64,000 bases of DNA from Cytophagales bacterium (GCA_025056215.1 JANWWC010000006.1:111430-175429), one strand, 5' to 3'. Numbered from the stretch's first letter, positions 38,301-47,917 are shown. The notes: generated from the sequence alone by a model not told the origin. Numbers and translations: made by a program.

Positions 38301-38711
38301 AAAGTAAAATTCGAAGAGGATGTGGAGAAGGCTGCCCGTGCGCTTCTCTATGAAGGACTTTTGAGAGAAGAAGAAAAACAAATTTTTGTAGAGCTCATGA
38401 AAAAAATAATTTCTTTACCCAAATTGCGCGAATGGTTTATCAAGAAGCCTAACCGCATAGTAAGAAATGAACAAGAAATTTTACTGTATCATCAGCAAAA
38501 CAATATGACAATTTTGCGCCCTGACAGATTGGTTTTTGATGGAAGCAATGTCGCTATTATCGACTACAAAACTGGAGAGCCGCAATCTTCTCATCAGTTT
38601 CAACTCCAACAGTACGCACATGCTTTGAAAAGTGCAGGATATTCTCCTTTAGCTTGCTTACTGGTTTATACTGAACTTTTTGAAGTAGTAGAAGTAAATA
38701 TCGTTGTTTAA
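35355..38711 (+). CDS. UvrD-type helicase fused to RecB-like nuclease (AddA-like)
   Basis: Recombination helicase-nuclease of 1118 residues. Superfamily 1 motifs: I SSAGSGKTFTLA (residues 9-20), II LIDEFQDTS (about 417), III GDAKQSIYQWRGA (about 455), IV NKNFRSRDNIV, V IQTIHKSKGLEYPVV, VI LYVACTRAIDRLYVG (about 855). The C-terminus holds a RecB-family nuclease: GKIAHYAFE, RPDRLVF, IIDYKTGE (about 1068) and QLQQYAHAL, so it should both unwind and cut DNA at double-strand breaks, as AddA of AddAB. An AddB partner is normally adjacent in this phylum; none is here. ATG start 35355 reads directly into motif I. Confidence 0.9.
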   Translation: MKSLKVYRSSAGSGKTFTLAKEYIKLALVAPTEISNQTYNPRYFRHILAVTFTNDAAGEMKARIVQQLSDILSDSPRPTSKLLWEILLQEIQQEYPYLRLKEKEWRKRASLLLSALLHYYSDFSVSTIDSFNNRIVQAFKRELQLPYHYELALQHEEWLELAVANLQSRIGMPEYASLSEVLTEFAISRIVEDEKDWNLDKSLYDFANELFRNEKSQLFLNSFANISMNQFQQSKKETIAYIREIAQQILANAQQAIALLQQKSLTESDFAYGEIPKYFQKIQRELVLHERRGINYEICYAGKRLTAQMKEGQEWYKENSTKKTTINQLKPALTKFFDNIQSILNQNIAQLIIANHFLKNYYQLSTLSELSAELERIKRENHLVLLSECNQKINQVVENEPVPFLYEHIGERYFHILIDEFQDTSTLQWHNLIPLVSNSLSQDCLSLIVGDAKQSIYQWRGAQAQMLVDLPALSDIRSSSPLADSAYLFKEAYREVILNKNFRSRDNIVLFNNQFFSQLRSSNKALNAKIQTFYSDVQQELNGKTGGHVSLFTYKDAQQQEEVFKITLYYVQQCIADGYRYGDITILTRKNKEASFLAQRFIASGIEVVTTEALQICHAPIVKMMINFFKMLEDELNILARFEFIAAWQCLALKDKPELSNVLQMILEEFRQIQRQETYLSSADFCKIISQRTGYNINLQEFAFQGVYHLAEGIVRTFELHAYTKEQPYLEKFMDTVEAFIGQKGNSIRAFLQMWEQKKDTISIKTFENPNAIKIQTIHKSKGLEYPVVMIPFACWNLVDRTDYVFVETASTCQFLKGFPIMLLRSTKELEYNPKYAELYQKNLHDIHIESLNLLYVACTRAIDRLYVGFPISEAKKARVSDYLSDFIKENQFAPQEVVINAQQETELRITTYVIYQDSRCYSHSSAAMIPQKLEVEKYFYTNSYPHIRLKISTLNKEETLLSLQELHQARQYGKIAHYAFEKVKFEEDVEKAARALLYEGLLREEEKQIFVELMKKIISLPKLREWFIKKPNRIVRNEQEILLYHQQNNMTILRPDRLVFDGSNVAIIDYKTGEPQSSHQFQLQQYAHALKSAGYSPLACLLVYTELFEVVEVNIVV

Positions 38712-38815
38712 TTAACTTTTGTCGAAAAAAAGCGAGGTTTCATCGAAACGATACAACAATTTCAATGAATTACAGTATATTTACAAAAAAGAAAGGAATA
38801 TTTGGTTTAATTGTT

Positions 38816-38850
38816 AAGAGAGTCTCTCTTGGTTCAAGGGAGGTTCTTTT
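38816..38850 (+). terminator. Terminator of the helicase-nuclease gene, with overlapping alternative hairpin
   Basis: CTCTCTT (38824-38830) pairs with AAGGGAG (38836-38842; one G-U) before a run of Ts. The same CTCTCTT also forms a perfect hairpin with AAGAGAG (38816-38822). The two structures exclude each other. The site is about 110 bases past the stop codon. Confidence 0.55.
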
Positions 38851-38853
38851 TTT

Positions 38854-39291
38854 TTAATGAGTTCCTGTGCTTCCATAGCCTCCTGTTCCTCGTTGAGTTT
38901 GAGAAAGAGTTTGAACTTCTTGCCAAGCAATAGGGATGAATTGCCCGATGACCATTTGAGCGATTCGCTCGCCTGGCTCTACGACTACCTCTTCAGAAGA
39001 AAGATTGATGAGCACTATTTTAATTTCTCCTCTGTAGTCTGCATCAATAGTGCCGGGGCTGTTGAGCACGGTAAGTCCACGTTTCCATGCTAAGCCGCTT
39101 CGCGGACGAATTTGTGCTTCGTAGCCTGCAGGTAACTCGATATATAAGCCTGTTGGAAACAAGTAGCGTTCTAAAGGGCGCAGGGTCACAGGCATTGTAT
39201 GAGCTGCTCGAATATCTAATCCAGCAGAAAGAGAAGTTTGATATTCTGGAAGTGGATAAGGCGATTGATTAATAATGCGAACTGTAAGCAT
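38854..39291 (-). CDS. dut: dUTP diphosphatase
   Basis: Trimeric dUTPase, keeps uracil out of DNA and supplies dUMP for thymidylate. All five family motifs are visible: [46 protein letters not shown] and the C-terminal [10 protein letters not shown] that closes on the nucleotide. Length 145 is standard. Downstream of cca by 12 bases on the same strand, so probably co-transcribed with it. ATG start at 39291. Confidence 0.97.
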   Translation of the reverse strand: MLTVRIINQSPYPLPEYQTSLSAGLDIRAAHTMPVTLRPLERYLFPTGLYIELPAGYEAQIRPRSGLAWKRGLTVLNSPGTIDADYRGEIKIVLINLSSEEVVVEPGERIAQMVIGQFIPIAWQEVQTLSQTQRGTGGYGSTGTH

Positions 39292-39303
39292 ACTTTATAA
39301 GTT

Positions 39304-40764
39304 TTATAGGTTAGTTGAATTCAAAAGAACATCTTGGGAACTTCTTAAGTCTCTTACAGGAAAAAGTTGTCGCTTTTTAGCAACTTCTAATAAATAAGCA
39401 TATGCTTCTTCGAATGTATTAGGAATAATCCCTTCTAAAATTGCTTCGCGCACTTCAAATTTAAGTTCTCCTACTAGCTTACAAGGTTTTAGGTCGAAAG
39501 TTTCCATGATGATTTCACCTGTAATCACAGGTTGGAAGTTTCTGAGTTTATCTCTTTCCTCTACTTCTGCTGCGCGCTGAATTACTTTTTCGAAATTTTG
39601 AATAACTTGCTTGAACTTTTCGTGGTTCTTAGTGGTAACGTCTGCTTTACAAAGTTTCATGAGGTCATCGAAGTCTTCTCCTGCCTCAAAAATGAGTCTT
39701 CTTATTGCTGAATCGGTAACTCCTTCTTTTGCTAGTCCGATAGGTCGCAAGTGTAAACGAACCATTTTTTCTACAAACTTCATTTTTTCGTTGAGAGGAA
39801 GGCGAAATTTTCGAAAAATGAGAGAAACCATGCGAGCACCTTTTTCATCGTGTCCGTGAAAAGTCCAGCCGAGTTTTGGGTCGAAGCGTTTCGTGAGAGG
39901 CTTAGCAATGTCGTGAAGAAGAGCAGCCCAACGCAGCCATAAGTCATCTGAAATTTTTGAGAGATTATCTAAAACTTGTAACGTATGGTAAAAGTTATCT
40001 TTATGTCCTTTTCCGTCTACGTATTCAGTTCCTTTGAGTGCTACAAACTCAGGAAAGATAATTTCCAGAAGTCCTGCAGCGTCTAACAGTTTAAAGCCGT
40101 AAGAAGGTTTGGAAGAAAGAATGATCTTGTTGAGTTCGGTAGTGATGCGCTCCATAGAAACAATTTCTATGCGATTTTTGTTGCGCCTAATGGCATCAAA
40201 AGTATCGGGGTGAATATCGAAGTTGAGTTGTGTAGCAAACCTAATAGCTCGCATCATGCGCAAGGGGTCATCTGAAAAAGTAATGTCAGGCTCAGAAGGA
40301 GTAACAACAATTTTGTTTTTAAGGTGAGAAAGCCCGTCAAATGGGTCAATCAATTCCCCGTAATTCTCAGGGTTGAGACTGATAGCCAGTGCATTAATTG
40401 TAAAGTCGCGCCTTTTTTGGTCGTCTTCTAGAGTTCCATTTTCTACAAAAGGTTTTCGAGAATGACGTTCATACGATTCTTTGCGAGCTCCTACGAATTC
40501 GACATCCCACTCTTTTATTTTTACTTTTGCTGTTCCGAAATTTTTAAAGAAGGCTGTTTGAGTTCCCTTTCCACATTTTTGAGCTACTCTTTCAGCGAGT
40601 GTTAATCCGCTTCCTACGCAGACTACATCTATATCTTTGCAGGCGCGGTTCAAAAGTAAATCGCGCACGTAGCCTCCTACTAAATATACTGGATAACCTA
40701 ATTCTTGACCGCAGGAAGCGATTATTTCAAAAATTTCATCTTGTAATTTTTCTTGCAAATTCAT
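39304..40764 (-). CDS. cca: CCA-adding tRNA nucleotidyltransferase with HD domain
   Basis: Adds or repairs the 3' CCA of tRNAs. The N-terminal class II nucleotidyltransferase domain has VYLVGGYVRDLLLNRACKDIDVVCVG with the GG and DxD motifs, RRDFTINALAISL and DDPLRMMRAIRFATQL; the C-terminal half carries an HD domain with LRWAALLHDIAKP. 486 residues. The frame extends to a TTG at 40830, but a TAACTTTG -7 element at 40799-40792 and the family start favour ATG 40764. The tRNA-Arg in this window lacks an encoded CCA, so the enzyme's adding activity is needed. Confidence 0.95.
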   Translation of the reverse strand: MNLQEKLQDEIFEIIASCGQELGYPVYLVGGYVRDLLLNRACKDIDVVCVGSGLTLAERVAQKCGKGTQTAFFKNFGTAKVKIKEWDVEFVGARKESYERHSRKPFVENGTLEDDQKRRDFTINALAISLNPENYGELIDPFDGLSHLKNKIVVTPSEPDITFSDDPLRMMRAIRFATQLNFDIHPDTFDAIRRNKNRIEIVSMERITTELNKIILSSKPSYGFKLLDAAGLLEIIFPEFVALKGTEYVDGKGHKDNFYHTLQVLDNLSKISDDLWLRWAALLHDIAKPLTKRFDPKLGWTFHGHDEKGARMVSLIFRKFRLPLNEKMKFVEKMVRLHLRPIGLAKEGVTDSAIRRLIFEAGEDFDDLMKLCKADVTTKNHEKFKQVIQNFEKVIQRAAEVEERDKLRNFQPVITGEIIMETFDLKPCKLVGELKFEVREAILEGIIPNTFEEAYAYLLEVAKKRQLFPVRDLRSSQDVLLNSTNL

Positions 40765-40791
40765 GCCGTTTTGCTTTGTATAAATGTAAGA

Positions 40792-40799
40792 CAAAGTTA
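40792..40799 (-). promoter_or_regulatory. -7 element of the cca-dut operon
   Basis: Minus-strand TAACTTTG, exact match to TAnnTTTG; transcript start near 40786, about 21 bases before ATG 40764. No TTG at canonical spacing. Confidence 0.5.
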
Positions 40800-40980
40800 G
40801 CGAAAAATCCAGTTTTCTTGCCTTCATCAAATGAACTCAAACTTTTGATTTCAATTTTCGATAGCCTTTTTTGCGTATTCTATTAATTGCAGTTTGAATA
40901 GTCCTAACAAATTTGAGTATGAGAACCCTTTACAAAGCGAGCGGTTTGTCATAGATTACTGCAAATAAACTACGTGCAGC

Positions 40981-43900
40981 ATGCGGATAATAATTGTGTG
41001 GTTACTCTTAGCTCGTTGTGAGGCTTTTGCTAACATATTTTTTACAGAAAACGCAGGACAGTGGCAAGAAGAATTAGATTTTCGAGCTGAAATTCCGAAT
41101 GGAATATTTTGCTGGTGGAAAGATAGTTGGACCATTACTCGATTTCTTTTAAGTCGTTCTGTTGAACAACTCGACATGCTGTCCCAGGAGCCACTTCGCG
41201 GATATACTTTTCGCGTAGTGCCTTTAAAAGCTAATCGACATAGCATCAAACAACCTCAAAAAGCTTTCCAAACTACCTTTCATTATTTTCTAGGAAATGA
41301 CAGCACAAAATGGCGCTCTTTTGTAAGAAATTTTGCCCACGTAACCCAAAGGAACCTCTATCATAAAATTCATTTGCATTTTTTTGTCAATCAAGATAAC
41401 CAACTCAAATATGAGTTTGAAGTGGAAAAAGATGCTAATCCTTCTCAAATCTTGCTTTTATACGAAGGCGTACAGCATATGTACTTACACAACAATCACT
41501 TGTATATTGTGAATGAACAAGATACTATCATAGAGCTTGAGCCTATGGCATATCAGATAATAAACAATAAGCGTACTGAGATACCTGTAAAGTTCCAGCT
41601 CAAAAAAGATACGATTTCATTTGTTTTTCCTAAAGGATACTCCAAAGAGCACACCCTCGTAATTGACCCTACGATTGTTTTTGCTACTTATTCAGGTTCA
41701 AGACAAAATTTTTATGGGTTTACAGTAGTGGCTAACAAAGCAGGACAAATTTATAAGGCAGGAGTAGTCGAAAATTCGAATTTTTTGCCTAATTTATCTA
41801 CACTTGGAAGTTTTCAGAGTTTTTACGCCGGAAATGTAGATATAGGAATTATACGCTACGATTCAGAAGGTAAAAATATCTTGAGTGCTACTTATTTAGG
41901 AGGAAACCAGCCTGAAGCCCCTTATTGTTTGCAAATCAATTCACGAGGGCAATTAGTGGTATTAGGCGCTACTTCTTCTTCTAACTTTCCTGTGACTGCA
42001 CAAGCATTTCAACGAAATTTTGGAGGAGGACGCTCTACTGTGGGGTTTGCTGGTACTTTCCGAAATGGTTCTGATATTACTATTACAGTGTTGAACGAAA
42101 GTCTTTCATGGCTAGTAGGAAGTACATTTTTTGGTGGTAGCAACAACGAATTGCTTTTTGATAGAAATAATCCGCTTATGTACCTGATAGCAGATAATGA
42201 TAGAAGCGAGATGGTTTTAGATGCGCAAGATAATATTTATTTGGTGAGCACTACTTACTCTTTCGATTTGCCTACAAGTGCCTGGGTTGTGCAGCCAAGT
42301 AAGAATGTATCTGCAGATGTGGTTGTAGCAAGTTTTAATCCAGATGTTTCACAGCTTCGTTGGGCCACTTTTTTGGGAGGAAACGGGACAGATGTAGGGT
42401 ATGCTATTCGGCTATTTCCAGACCAAACTAAGTTGCTTGTAGCGGGTTCTACTACTAGTGCCAATTTTCCTACTACCTCTGATGCTCTGCATCGCTTTTT
42501 TAGAGGAGGGGCATCTGATGGTTTTGCTTCTGTGCTCTCAGTAGATGGCAAAAATCTTCTTCACTCTACCTTGATTGGAACTTCTCAGTACGACAAAGTA
42601 TACCATGCTGATATCGATTTTTTTACGAAGGATGTTGTATTGATGGGAATTTCTGATACTTTATATCCAGTAACTTTTCAGGCATCTTTTAATCAACAAG
42701 GAAAAGTTTTTTTTCATCGTCTGGATTCTTCTTTGAGCCAAACTCGGTGGACTACTCGCATCGGAAGAAGTGTCAGTAGTCGATTGCCTGACTTTACGCC
42801 TGCTTCAGTCAAATTTGCTCCTTGCAACAAAATTCATTTTTCGGGGTGGTTTGCTAGTGTGTTAGGGGTAGGAAGTGTTTCTATGAATACATTGCCTGTG
42901 ACACCTAACGCTTTGAAATCTACCACTGATAGCCGCGATTTTTATTTAGGTTCGCTCTCTGGAGACGGCAAACAACTTCTTATGGCTACTTATTTAGGAG
43001 GAACTTCTTCGCCATTTACCAATGCGCCCGGCGACCACGCTCATGGCGGTACGAGTTTTTATGATTCTGCTGGTCATCTTTATCCTGCCGCTTGCAACTG
43101 TGATTCTCAGTTTCCTATTTCGGCAGACTATAGCACAGGACTAAAAGATACCCTTACTTTAGCATGTGATGCACTTGTAATGAAATTTAATTTTTCAACA
43201 GTTCGTGCGCGCTTGCAAACAAATCTTCAAAAAGGATGCGTTATCTTAAATCTTGTACTCTCGAATAGGGGTTCAGTAGGAAATTATTTCGAGTGGATCA
43301 TCAAAAACGATACCTTTCGCAATATGGTTTCTCCTTGGATTTATTCTATTTCGCAGCCAGGAGAGTATCCGATTGTATTAATAGCTCAAAATGCAGGTGA
43401 TTCGTGTGCGAAAGATTACAGTTTTGATACTGTACAGGTTGGGCATTCTTTGGCTGATTTTTTAAGTGAAAAAAGTTATATCCGAGGAGATTCTCTTTTT
43501 TGTGGAGAACAAGAAACCACGTTTTCTATTCCTATTTCTGCGAAGGAATTTCAGTTGAAGTGGTATTTATCTACAGCAAAAGATAGCGTTTTGAGCACAG
43601 ATTCTGTTTTTTATTGGAAAGTAAAGCGTTCTGACACTGTTTTTTTAGTGGTCAGAAGTGATAAAATTTTTTGTGATAGTCTTCTTTATCAAAAGCCTAT
43701 TTTTTATGCGCCTGATGTTTCAGCCGATTTTGAAATCAAACTGATAGATAATTGTTTAGGAGAACTGCCTATTGCACAGTTGAAGCCTAGCCAAACGCTT
43801 TCTGAAATACCTTATCGCCTCTACTGGGGAAATGGAGACTCCACAGACGTAATTCCAGATGCTTTTGTATACCCAGATACTGGCGATTTTCTCATTAGGT

Positions 43901-44202
43901 TGGTTACAAATTTGAATAATCATTGCCAGAAACAAGCTCAGCAAACTGTTACGATTGAGAGAGTTTTACCACCTAATGCTTTTTCTCCTAACTTTGACGG
44001 AGTAAATGATACCTTTGAAATACCGAGTCGTCGTCAGGGTTGGAAACTTTCGGTATTAAATCGATGGGGAGACTTGATCTATTCTTCTGACAATTATCGC
44101 TCTGATTGGAAAGCTGAAAATGTCAATCCTGGTGTTTATTTTTACTTGTTGCAAACACCAGAAGGACAAACCTGCAAAGGCACTATTACTGTTTTCAAGT
44201 AA
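40981..44202 (+). CDS. Large secreted protein with SBBP-type beta-propeller repeats and T9SS type B sorting domain
   Basis: Exported protein of 1073 residues. Signal peptide MRIIIVWLLLARCEAFA; an N-terminal domain resembling DUF7948 (ENAGQWQEELDFRAEIPNGIFCWW...EHTLVIDPTIVFATYSG); then repeated SBBP-like units around F-x-N-P-D-x-S-x-L-x-W-A-T-F-L-G-G-N-G-x-D and ATYLGG, which form a beta-propeller-like fold; Ig-like/PKD region near 830-990; and a C-terminal gliding-motility-type domain with PPNAFSPNFDGVNDTFEIP, LNRWGDLIYSS, WKAENVNPGVYFYLLQ and KGTITVFK. The last domain directs secretion through the type IX system and surface attachment. Function unknown; a surface adhesin is plausible. Confidence 0.9.
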   Translation: MRIIIVWLLLARCEAFANIFFTENAGQWQEELDFRAEIPNGIFCWWKDSWTITRFLLSRSVEQLDMLSQEPLRGYTFRVVPLKANRHSIKQPQKAFQTTFHYFLGNDSTKWRSFVRNFAHVTQRNLYHKIHLHFFVNQDNQLKYEFEVEKDANPSQILLLYEGVQHMYLHNNHLYIVNEQDTIIELEPMAYQIINNKRTEIPVKFQLKKDTISFVFPKGYSKEHTLVIDPTIVFATYSGSRQNFYGFTVVANKAGQIYKAGVVENSNFLPNLSTLGSFQSFYAGNVDIGIIRYDSEGKNILSATYLGGNQPEAPYCLQINSRGQLVVLGATSSSNFPVTAQAFQRNFGGGRSTVGFAGTFRNGSDITITVLNESLSWLVGSTFFGGSNNELLFDRNNPLMYLIADNDRSEMVLDAQDNIYLVSTTYSFDLPTSAWVVQPSKNVSADVVVASFNPDVSQLRWATFLGGNGTDVGYAIRLFPDQTKLLVAGSTTSANFPTTSDALHRFFRGGASDGFASVLSVDGKNLLHSTLIGTSQYDKVYHADIDFFTKDVVLMGISDTLYPVTFQASFNQQGKVFFHRLDSSLSQTRWTTRIGRSVSSRLPDFTPASVKFAPCNKIHFSGWFASVLGVGSVSMNTLPVTPNALKSTTDSRDFYLGSLSGDGKQLLMATYLGGTSSPFTNAPGDHAHGGTSFYDSAGHLYPAACNCDSQFPISADYSTGLKDTLTLACDALVMKFNFSTVRARLQTNLQKGCVILNLVLSNRGSVGNYFEWIIKNDTFRNMVSPWIYSISQPGEYPIVLIAQNAGDSCAKDYSFDTVQVGHSLADFLSEKSYIRGDSLFCGEQETTFSIPISAKEFQLKWYLSTAKDSVLSTDSVFYWKVKRSDTVFLVVRSDKIFCDSLLYQKPIFYAPDVSADFEIKLIDNCLGELPIAQLKPSQTLSEIPYRLYWGNGDSTDVIPDAFVYPDTGDFLIRLVTNLNNHCQKQAQQTVTIERVLPPNAFSPNFDGVNDTFEIPSRRQGWKLSVLNRWGDLIYSSDNYRSDWKAENVNPGVYFYLLQTPEGQTCKGTITVFK

Positions 44203-44212
44203 CCTTTTTCAT

Positions 44213-44932
44213 TTATTTAACTTTGATAATTTGATGCTCTGAAAGAAGAGGCATAAAATTCATTTTCAGAAAGATTTGGGCTATTAAAATGACTTCGTTT
44301 ATGCAATTTTCTACAATTTTAGGTATGTTGTCTTCTTTGTAGTAAGTGTCGTGTATTAAACTTTTGCTAAGTTCCGATTGAGGAGCTGAAATTCCTAAAC
44401 AATATGCCAACAATTCTAAAGAGGTATAGTGTTTTCTATCCCCAAAACGCCAGAGTTCTAAAGTATCTAAGTGAGGAATTTCCCAAGGCTTTTTTCCACT
44501 TAAATCTAAACTTACAGGTAATGGAATTTCATTTACAATCATGCGGCGACTTAAATAAGGAAAGTCGAACTCTTTACCGTTATGAGCAATTAAACGAAGT
44601 TTCTTTTCATCGAACTTTCCGATAAGTTCTTTGAATTGGGTGAGCAATTCTTTTTCGTTTTTGTTGCTAAGCGCTTTGACACGCAACTCTAATTCCTTTT
44701 TTTCTTTGTTGAGATGAAAAAAGGCAACTCCTATGCAAATAATTTTTCCGAATTCTGCATAGATGCCAGCGCGCGTGTATAAGTCTTGCGGAGTAAAGTT
44801 TTCGTTGATATAAAAGGATTTTTGTTCCCATAGTCGCTTCCCTATTGCATCTACTTCTTCAAAAGAGGGATGCTGTGCTACGGTTTCTATGTCAATAAAC
44901 AAAAGATTTTGCAAGGATTTGTAAACTTCCAT
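44213..44932 (-). CDS. Predicted 3'-5' exonuclease, PolB-like DEDD fold
   Basis: 239-residue nuclease of the ribonuclease H-like DEDD superfamily, close to the group related to the proofreading domain of family B polymerases. Motif I LLFIDIETVA gives the Asp and Glu, motif II LIAHNGKEFDFPYLSRRM the second Asp, and motif III TYYKEDN...IVENCINEV holds the tail. A conserved HLDTLELWRFGDRKHYTSLELLAYCLGI stretch is typical. The longest frame starts at a GTG (44944); ATG 44932 (MEVYKSLQNLLFID) is preferred. Downstream of parE on the same strand by 71 bases. Role probably in DNA repair. Confidence 0.85.
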   Translation of the reverse strand: MEVYKSLQNLLFIDIETVAQHPSFEEVDAIGKRLWEQKSFYINENFTPQDLYTRAGIYAEFGKIICIGVAFFHLNKEKKELELRVKALSNKNEKELLTQFKELIGKFDEKKLRLIAHNGKEFDFPYLSRRMIVNEIPLPVSLDLSGKKPWEIPHLDTLELWRFGDRKHYTSLELLAYCLGISAPQSELSKSLIHDTYYKEDNIPKIVENCINEVILIAQIFLKMNFMPLLSEHQIIKVK

Positions 44933-45003
44933 ACTCAAGCACACAAGATTGTGTTGAAAAATTAACGAAAGGTGCTTACGAAAAATTTTATTTTCTGTCT
45001 TTT

Positions 45004-46881
45004 TTATATGAGTTCTTCTACTAAATCTTTTTCTACTCGTAAATTTTCGATGATAAACTGCTGCCTTTCAGGCGTATTTTTGCCCATATAGTAGCTGAGC
45101 AAGTTTTTAATAGAAGTTTCTTGTTTAAGAATAACGGGTTCTAATCGAATGTTTTCTCCAATAAAGTGTGCAAATTCGTCCGCAGAAATTTCGCCAAGTC
45201 CTTTGAAGCGCGTAATTTCAAATTTTTTACCAGTTTTTTGAAGAGCGTGAATTGCCTGTTGTTTTTCTTCTTCAGAGTAACAATAGAAAGTTTCTTTGTG
45301 ATTTTTAGGGTTTCTCACGCGAAAGAGCGGTGTTTCTAAAATATAAACGTGATTATTGCGAACTACCTCTGGGAAGAATTGTAAAAAGAACGTCAGAAGC
45401 AGCAAACGAATATGCATGCCGTCTACATCGGCATCGGTAGCAATTACAATTTTGTTGTAGCGCAATCCTTCTATGCCTTCCTCTAAGCCGAGTGCTTTAT
45501 GAAGTTTATAGAATTCATCATTTTCATACACTACTTTTTTGGTGAGATTAAAACAGTTTAGAGGTTTTCCACGCAAACTAAAAACTGCTTGTGTTTCAGG
45601 GTTTCGCGACTTAGTGATGCTACCACTTGCCGAATCTCCTTCAGTAATAAAAATTGTAGTATCGAAGCGCTTAGGATGTTTTTCGTCGGTAAGATGAATT
45701 TTGCAATCGCGTAGTTTATCGTTGTACCGGTCTGTTTTCTTTTCGCGCTCTTTAGCGCCTTTGCGCAAATCCAATTCAGCTTTGCGTTCTTTTTCAGATT
45801 CTTCGATGCGTTTTTTGAGAGACTCCGCTACAGAAGCATGTTTGTGAAGATAATTATCAAGTTCTTTCTTAATAAATTCGTGGATAAAGCTGCGAACTGT
45901 TATGCCATTGGGTGCCATATGCGTAGAACCTAATTTTGTTTTGGTTTGAGATTCAAAAACAGGTTCTTGTATGCGAATAGCGATTGCGGCTGCAATCCCG
46001 CGGCGCACATCTTCGGGCGCGTATTCTTTTTTGTAAAACTCTCGAATTGTTTTTACGAGAGCTTCTCGGAAAGCTACTAAGTGAGTTCCTCCTTGAGTGG
46101 TATGTTGTCCGTTGACAAACGAAAAATATTCTTCGCCGTATTCATCAGTATGAGTAACTGCAATTTCAATATCATTTCCTTTCAAATGAATAATAGGATA
46201 GCGCAAGTTAGTTGCATCTGTGTTTTTTTCTAATAAATCTCGAAGACCATTTTGAGAGAAATATTCTTTATTGTTGAAGACCAGTGTCAAGCCAGCGTTC
46301 AGATGCGCATAATTCCAAATTTGTTTGGATAAAAATTCGTGATTAAAGCGGAAGTGTTTAAAAATTGCATTATCAGGTTCAAACTCTATGAATGTGCCAT
46401 TTTTTTCTTTTGTAGGAAGGATGGGCGATTCGTATACAAGTTTGCCTTGCTCGAACTCAGCAATTTTCGTTTCTCCATCTCTAAAAGATTGAACTTTAAA
46501 GTAAGTAGAGAGTGCGTTTACTGCTTTTGTACCTACACCGTTTAAACCAACAGATTTTTGAAACGCTGATGAATCGTATTTGGCACCCGTGTTAATCTTG
46601 GAAACGCAATCTACTACTTTCCCTAAAGGAATTCCTCTTCCATAATCGCGCACTATGACGCGATGATCCGTAACGATAATTTCAATTTTTTTTCCGTAGC
46701 CCATCGTATATTCGTCTACACTATTGTCTATAATTTCTTTTACAAGTACATAGATGCCATCGTCAGGGGAAGAGCCATCTCCTAATTTTCCGATGTACAT
46801 GCCGGGGCGCAAGCGAATGTGTTCGCGTGGGTCTAGCGATTTGATGCTTTCTTCGTTGTAAATAGGTGCTTTTTCGTTCAT
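45004..46881 (-). CDS. parE: DNA topoisomerase IV subunit B
   Basis: ATPase subunit of a type IIA topoisomerase that decatenates chromosomes. GHKL ATPase motifs [42 protein letters not shown] and [14 protein letters not shown]; transducer region; Toprim domain with [24 protein letters not shown] and [19 protein letters not shown] carrying the metal-binding DxD. 625 residues, with the short C-terminus and sequence style of Bacteroidota ParE and not GyrB. parC, often next to it, is absent: the next gene on this strand is an exonuclease. ATG 46881 lies about 11 bases after the predicted transcript start. Confidence 0.92.
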   Translation of the reverse strand: MNEKAPIYNEESIKSLDPREHIRLRPGMYIGKLGDGSSPDDGIYVLVKEIIDNSVDEYTMGYGKKIEIIVTDHRVIVRDYGRGIPLGKVVDCVSKINTGAKYDSSAFQKSVGLNGVGTKAVNALSTYFKVQSFRDGETKIAEFEQGKLVYESPILPTKEKNGTFIEFEPDNAIFKHFRFNHEFLSKQIWNYAHLNAGLTLVFNNKEYFSQNGLRDLLEKNTDATNLRYPIIHLKGNDIEIAVTHTDEYGEEYFSFVNGQHTTQGGTHLVAFREALVKTIREFYKKEYAPEDVRRGIAAAIAIRIQEPVFESQTKTKLGSTHMAPNGITVRSFIHEFIKKELDNYLHKHASVAESLKKRIEESEKERKAELDLRKGAKEREKKTDRYNDKLRDCKIHLTDEKHPKRFDTTIFITEGDSASGSITKSRNPETQAVFSLRGKPLNCFNLTKKVVYENDEFYKLHKALGLEEGIEGLRYNKIVIATDADVDGMHIRLLLLTFFLQFFPEVVRNNHVYILETPLFRVRNPKNHKETFYCYSEEEKQQAIHALQKTGKKFEITRFKGLGEISADEFAHFIGENIRLEPVILKQETSIKNLLSYYMGKNTPERQQFIIENLRVEKDLVEELI

Positions 46882-46898
46882 GCTTTCTTTATTTTGTG

Positions 46899-46906
46899 CA
46901 AAAGTA
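46899..46906 (-). promoter_or_regulatory. -7 element of parE
   Basis: Minus-strand TACTTTTG matches TAnnTTTG, 18 bases before the parE ATG. The -33 half is not recognisable. Confidence 0.45.
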
Positions 46907-46960
46907 ACAAAAGAGAGTGTAATAAAGAATCATTGTTTGATTTTTTCACAAAAAATCGAT

Positions 46961-46993
46961 AATAAAAAAGGCATGCCTTCAACGACATGCCTT
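46961..46993 (-). terminator. Terminator of the 47.0-47.8 kb lipoprotein gene
   Basis: Minus strand: AAGGCATG (46993-46986) pairs with CATGCCTT (46975-46968), 10-base loop, then TTTTTATT. Lies 20 bases after the lipoprotein stop codon and before parE's promoter. Confidence 0.85.
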
Positions 46994-47013
46994 CTACTCG
47001 TACATCATTCAAT

Positions 47014-47829
47014 TTAGTTGCGATATACACCTTTAACGGTGACTCTCGTACCTGCAGAAGAAGAGGATACAGTGCTTTCTTCTATTTTTATAATATAGTA
47101 AACGTTATTTTTGATAGTTCCTATTATCAAATCGGAGTATGTTCGGTTAGATTGTACGGAGATATCGCGGAAGTCAGGAATATCAGCAGCGGCGTCAATA
47201 GCTGCTTTGAGTGCTGGACGAGTAGTGATGCTATTGTATTGAGATGCAGAGAGTTTTACAAGTTTTTGAGCGTCTTTTCTAATAATAGCGGCAGTACTTG
47301 TATTGCTTGTCCAAGCTAGCCCAAACTCGCTCAAACCTGTTCCCGCACTGCTTCCTACTCTTTCCCATGTAAAGCTTTGAGGAGAGGAGAGAGGAGCGGG
47401 GGTTCCTGTGGAAGTAGTGTCAGCAGGAGGAGTAGTAGGAGCTACGCGGCTTCTGATGGTGACGCTAAAATCTTTGTTTGCACTTCTGTCTTTTCGGTCA
47501 ATAGCTACTACAGTAAATCTGAGAGTTTGACCTGCTCTTGTAGAGTCTACAAAGAAAGTGAAAGTGAAATTATCGCTCTCATCGTTCGTAAATCTTGTTT
47601 TAGTAGTTAAAGTGCGGTTATCAAAACGAACTTCTATGCTTTTCAATTTAGCCTTTGCTACTACAAGTGCATTGATCGAAATGGTATCACCCACTCCTGC
47701 TGAAGTTGTAGATCCGTTGTCTGCAATTGTAGGATTAGGTTCAACTTCTTCATCTTTTTTACAAGAAACTAATCCTAAAAGAAAAGCCATTAATAAAAAA
47801 GAGAGAAACTTTTTAAGATTTGCATTCAT
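47014..47829 (-). CDS. Lipoprotein with Ig-like N-terminal domain, unknown function
   Basis: 271 residues from ATG 47829 (MNANLKKFLSFLLMAF...LVSC, a clear lipobox followed by Lys-Lys-Asp-Glu-Glu). The first mature domain (about residues 20-130) looks like a beta-sandwich with TISINALVVAKAKLKSIEVRF, TLRFTVVAIDRKDRSANKDFSVTI; a Thr/Pro/Ser linker follows, then a second domain beginning SFTWERVGSSAG that ends YYIIKIEES...VTVKGVYRN. I do not know the family. An ATG at 47856 is possible but lengthens the n-region. Directly upstream lies a decayed paralogue of its first domain (47918-48198). Confidence 0.8.
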   Translation of the reverse strand: MNANLKKFLSFLLMAFLLGLVSCKKDEEVEPNPTIADNGSTTSAGVGDTISINALVVAKAKLKSIEVRFDNRTLTTKTRFTNDESDNFTFTFFVDSTRAGQTLRFTVVAIDRKDRSANKDFSVTIRSRVAPTTPPADTTSTGTPAPLSSPQSFTWERVGSSAGTGLSEFGLAWTSNTSTAAIIRKDAQKLVKLSASQYNSITTRPALKAAIDAAADIPDFRDISVQSNRTYSDLIIGTIKNNVYYIIKIEESTVSSSSAGTRVTVKGVYRN

Positions 47830-47917
47830 AATAGAATTAAGTTTAAGGTTAAACATTAATTGAAAATTCAGAATAAGAGACAGATGAAAGATGTTTTATG
47901 ACAAAATAATATACAAC

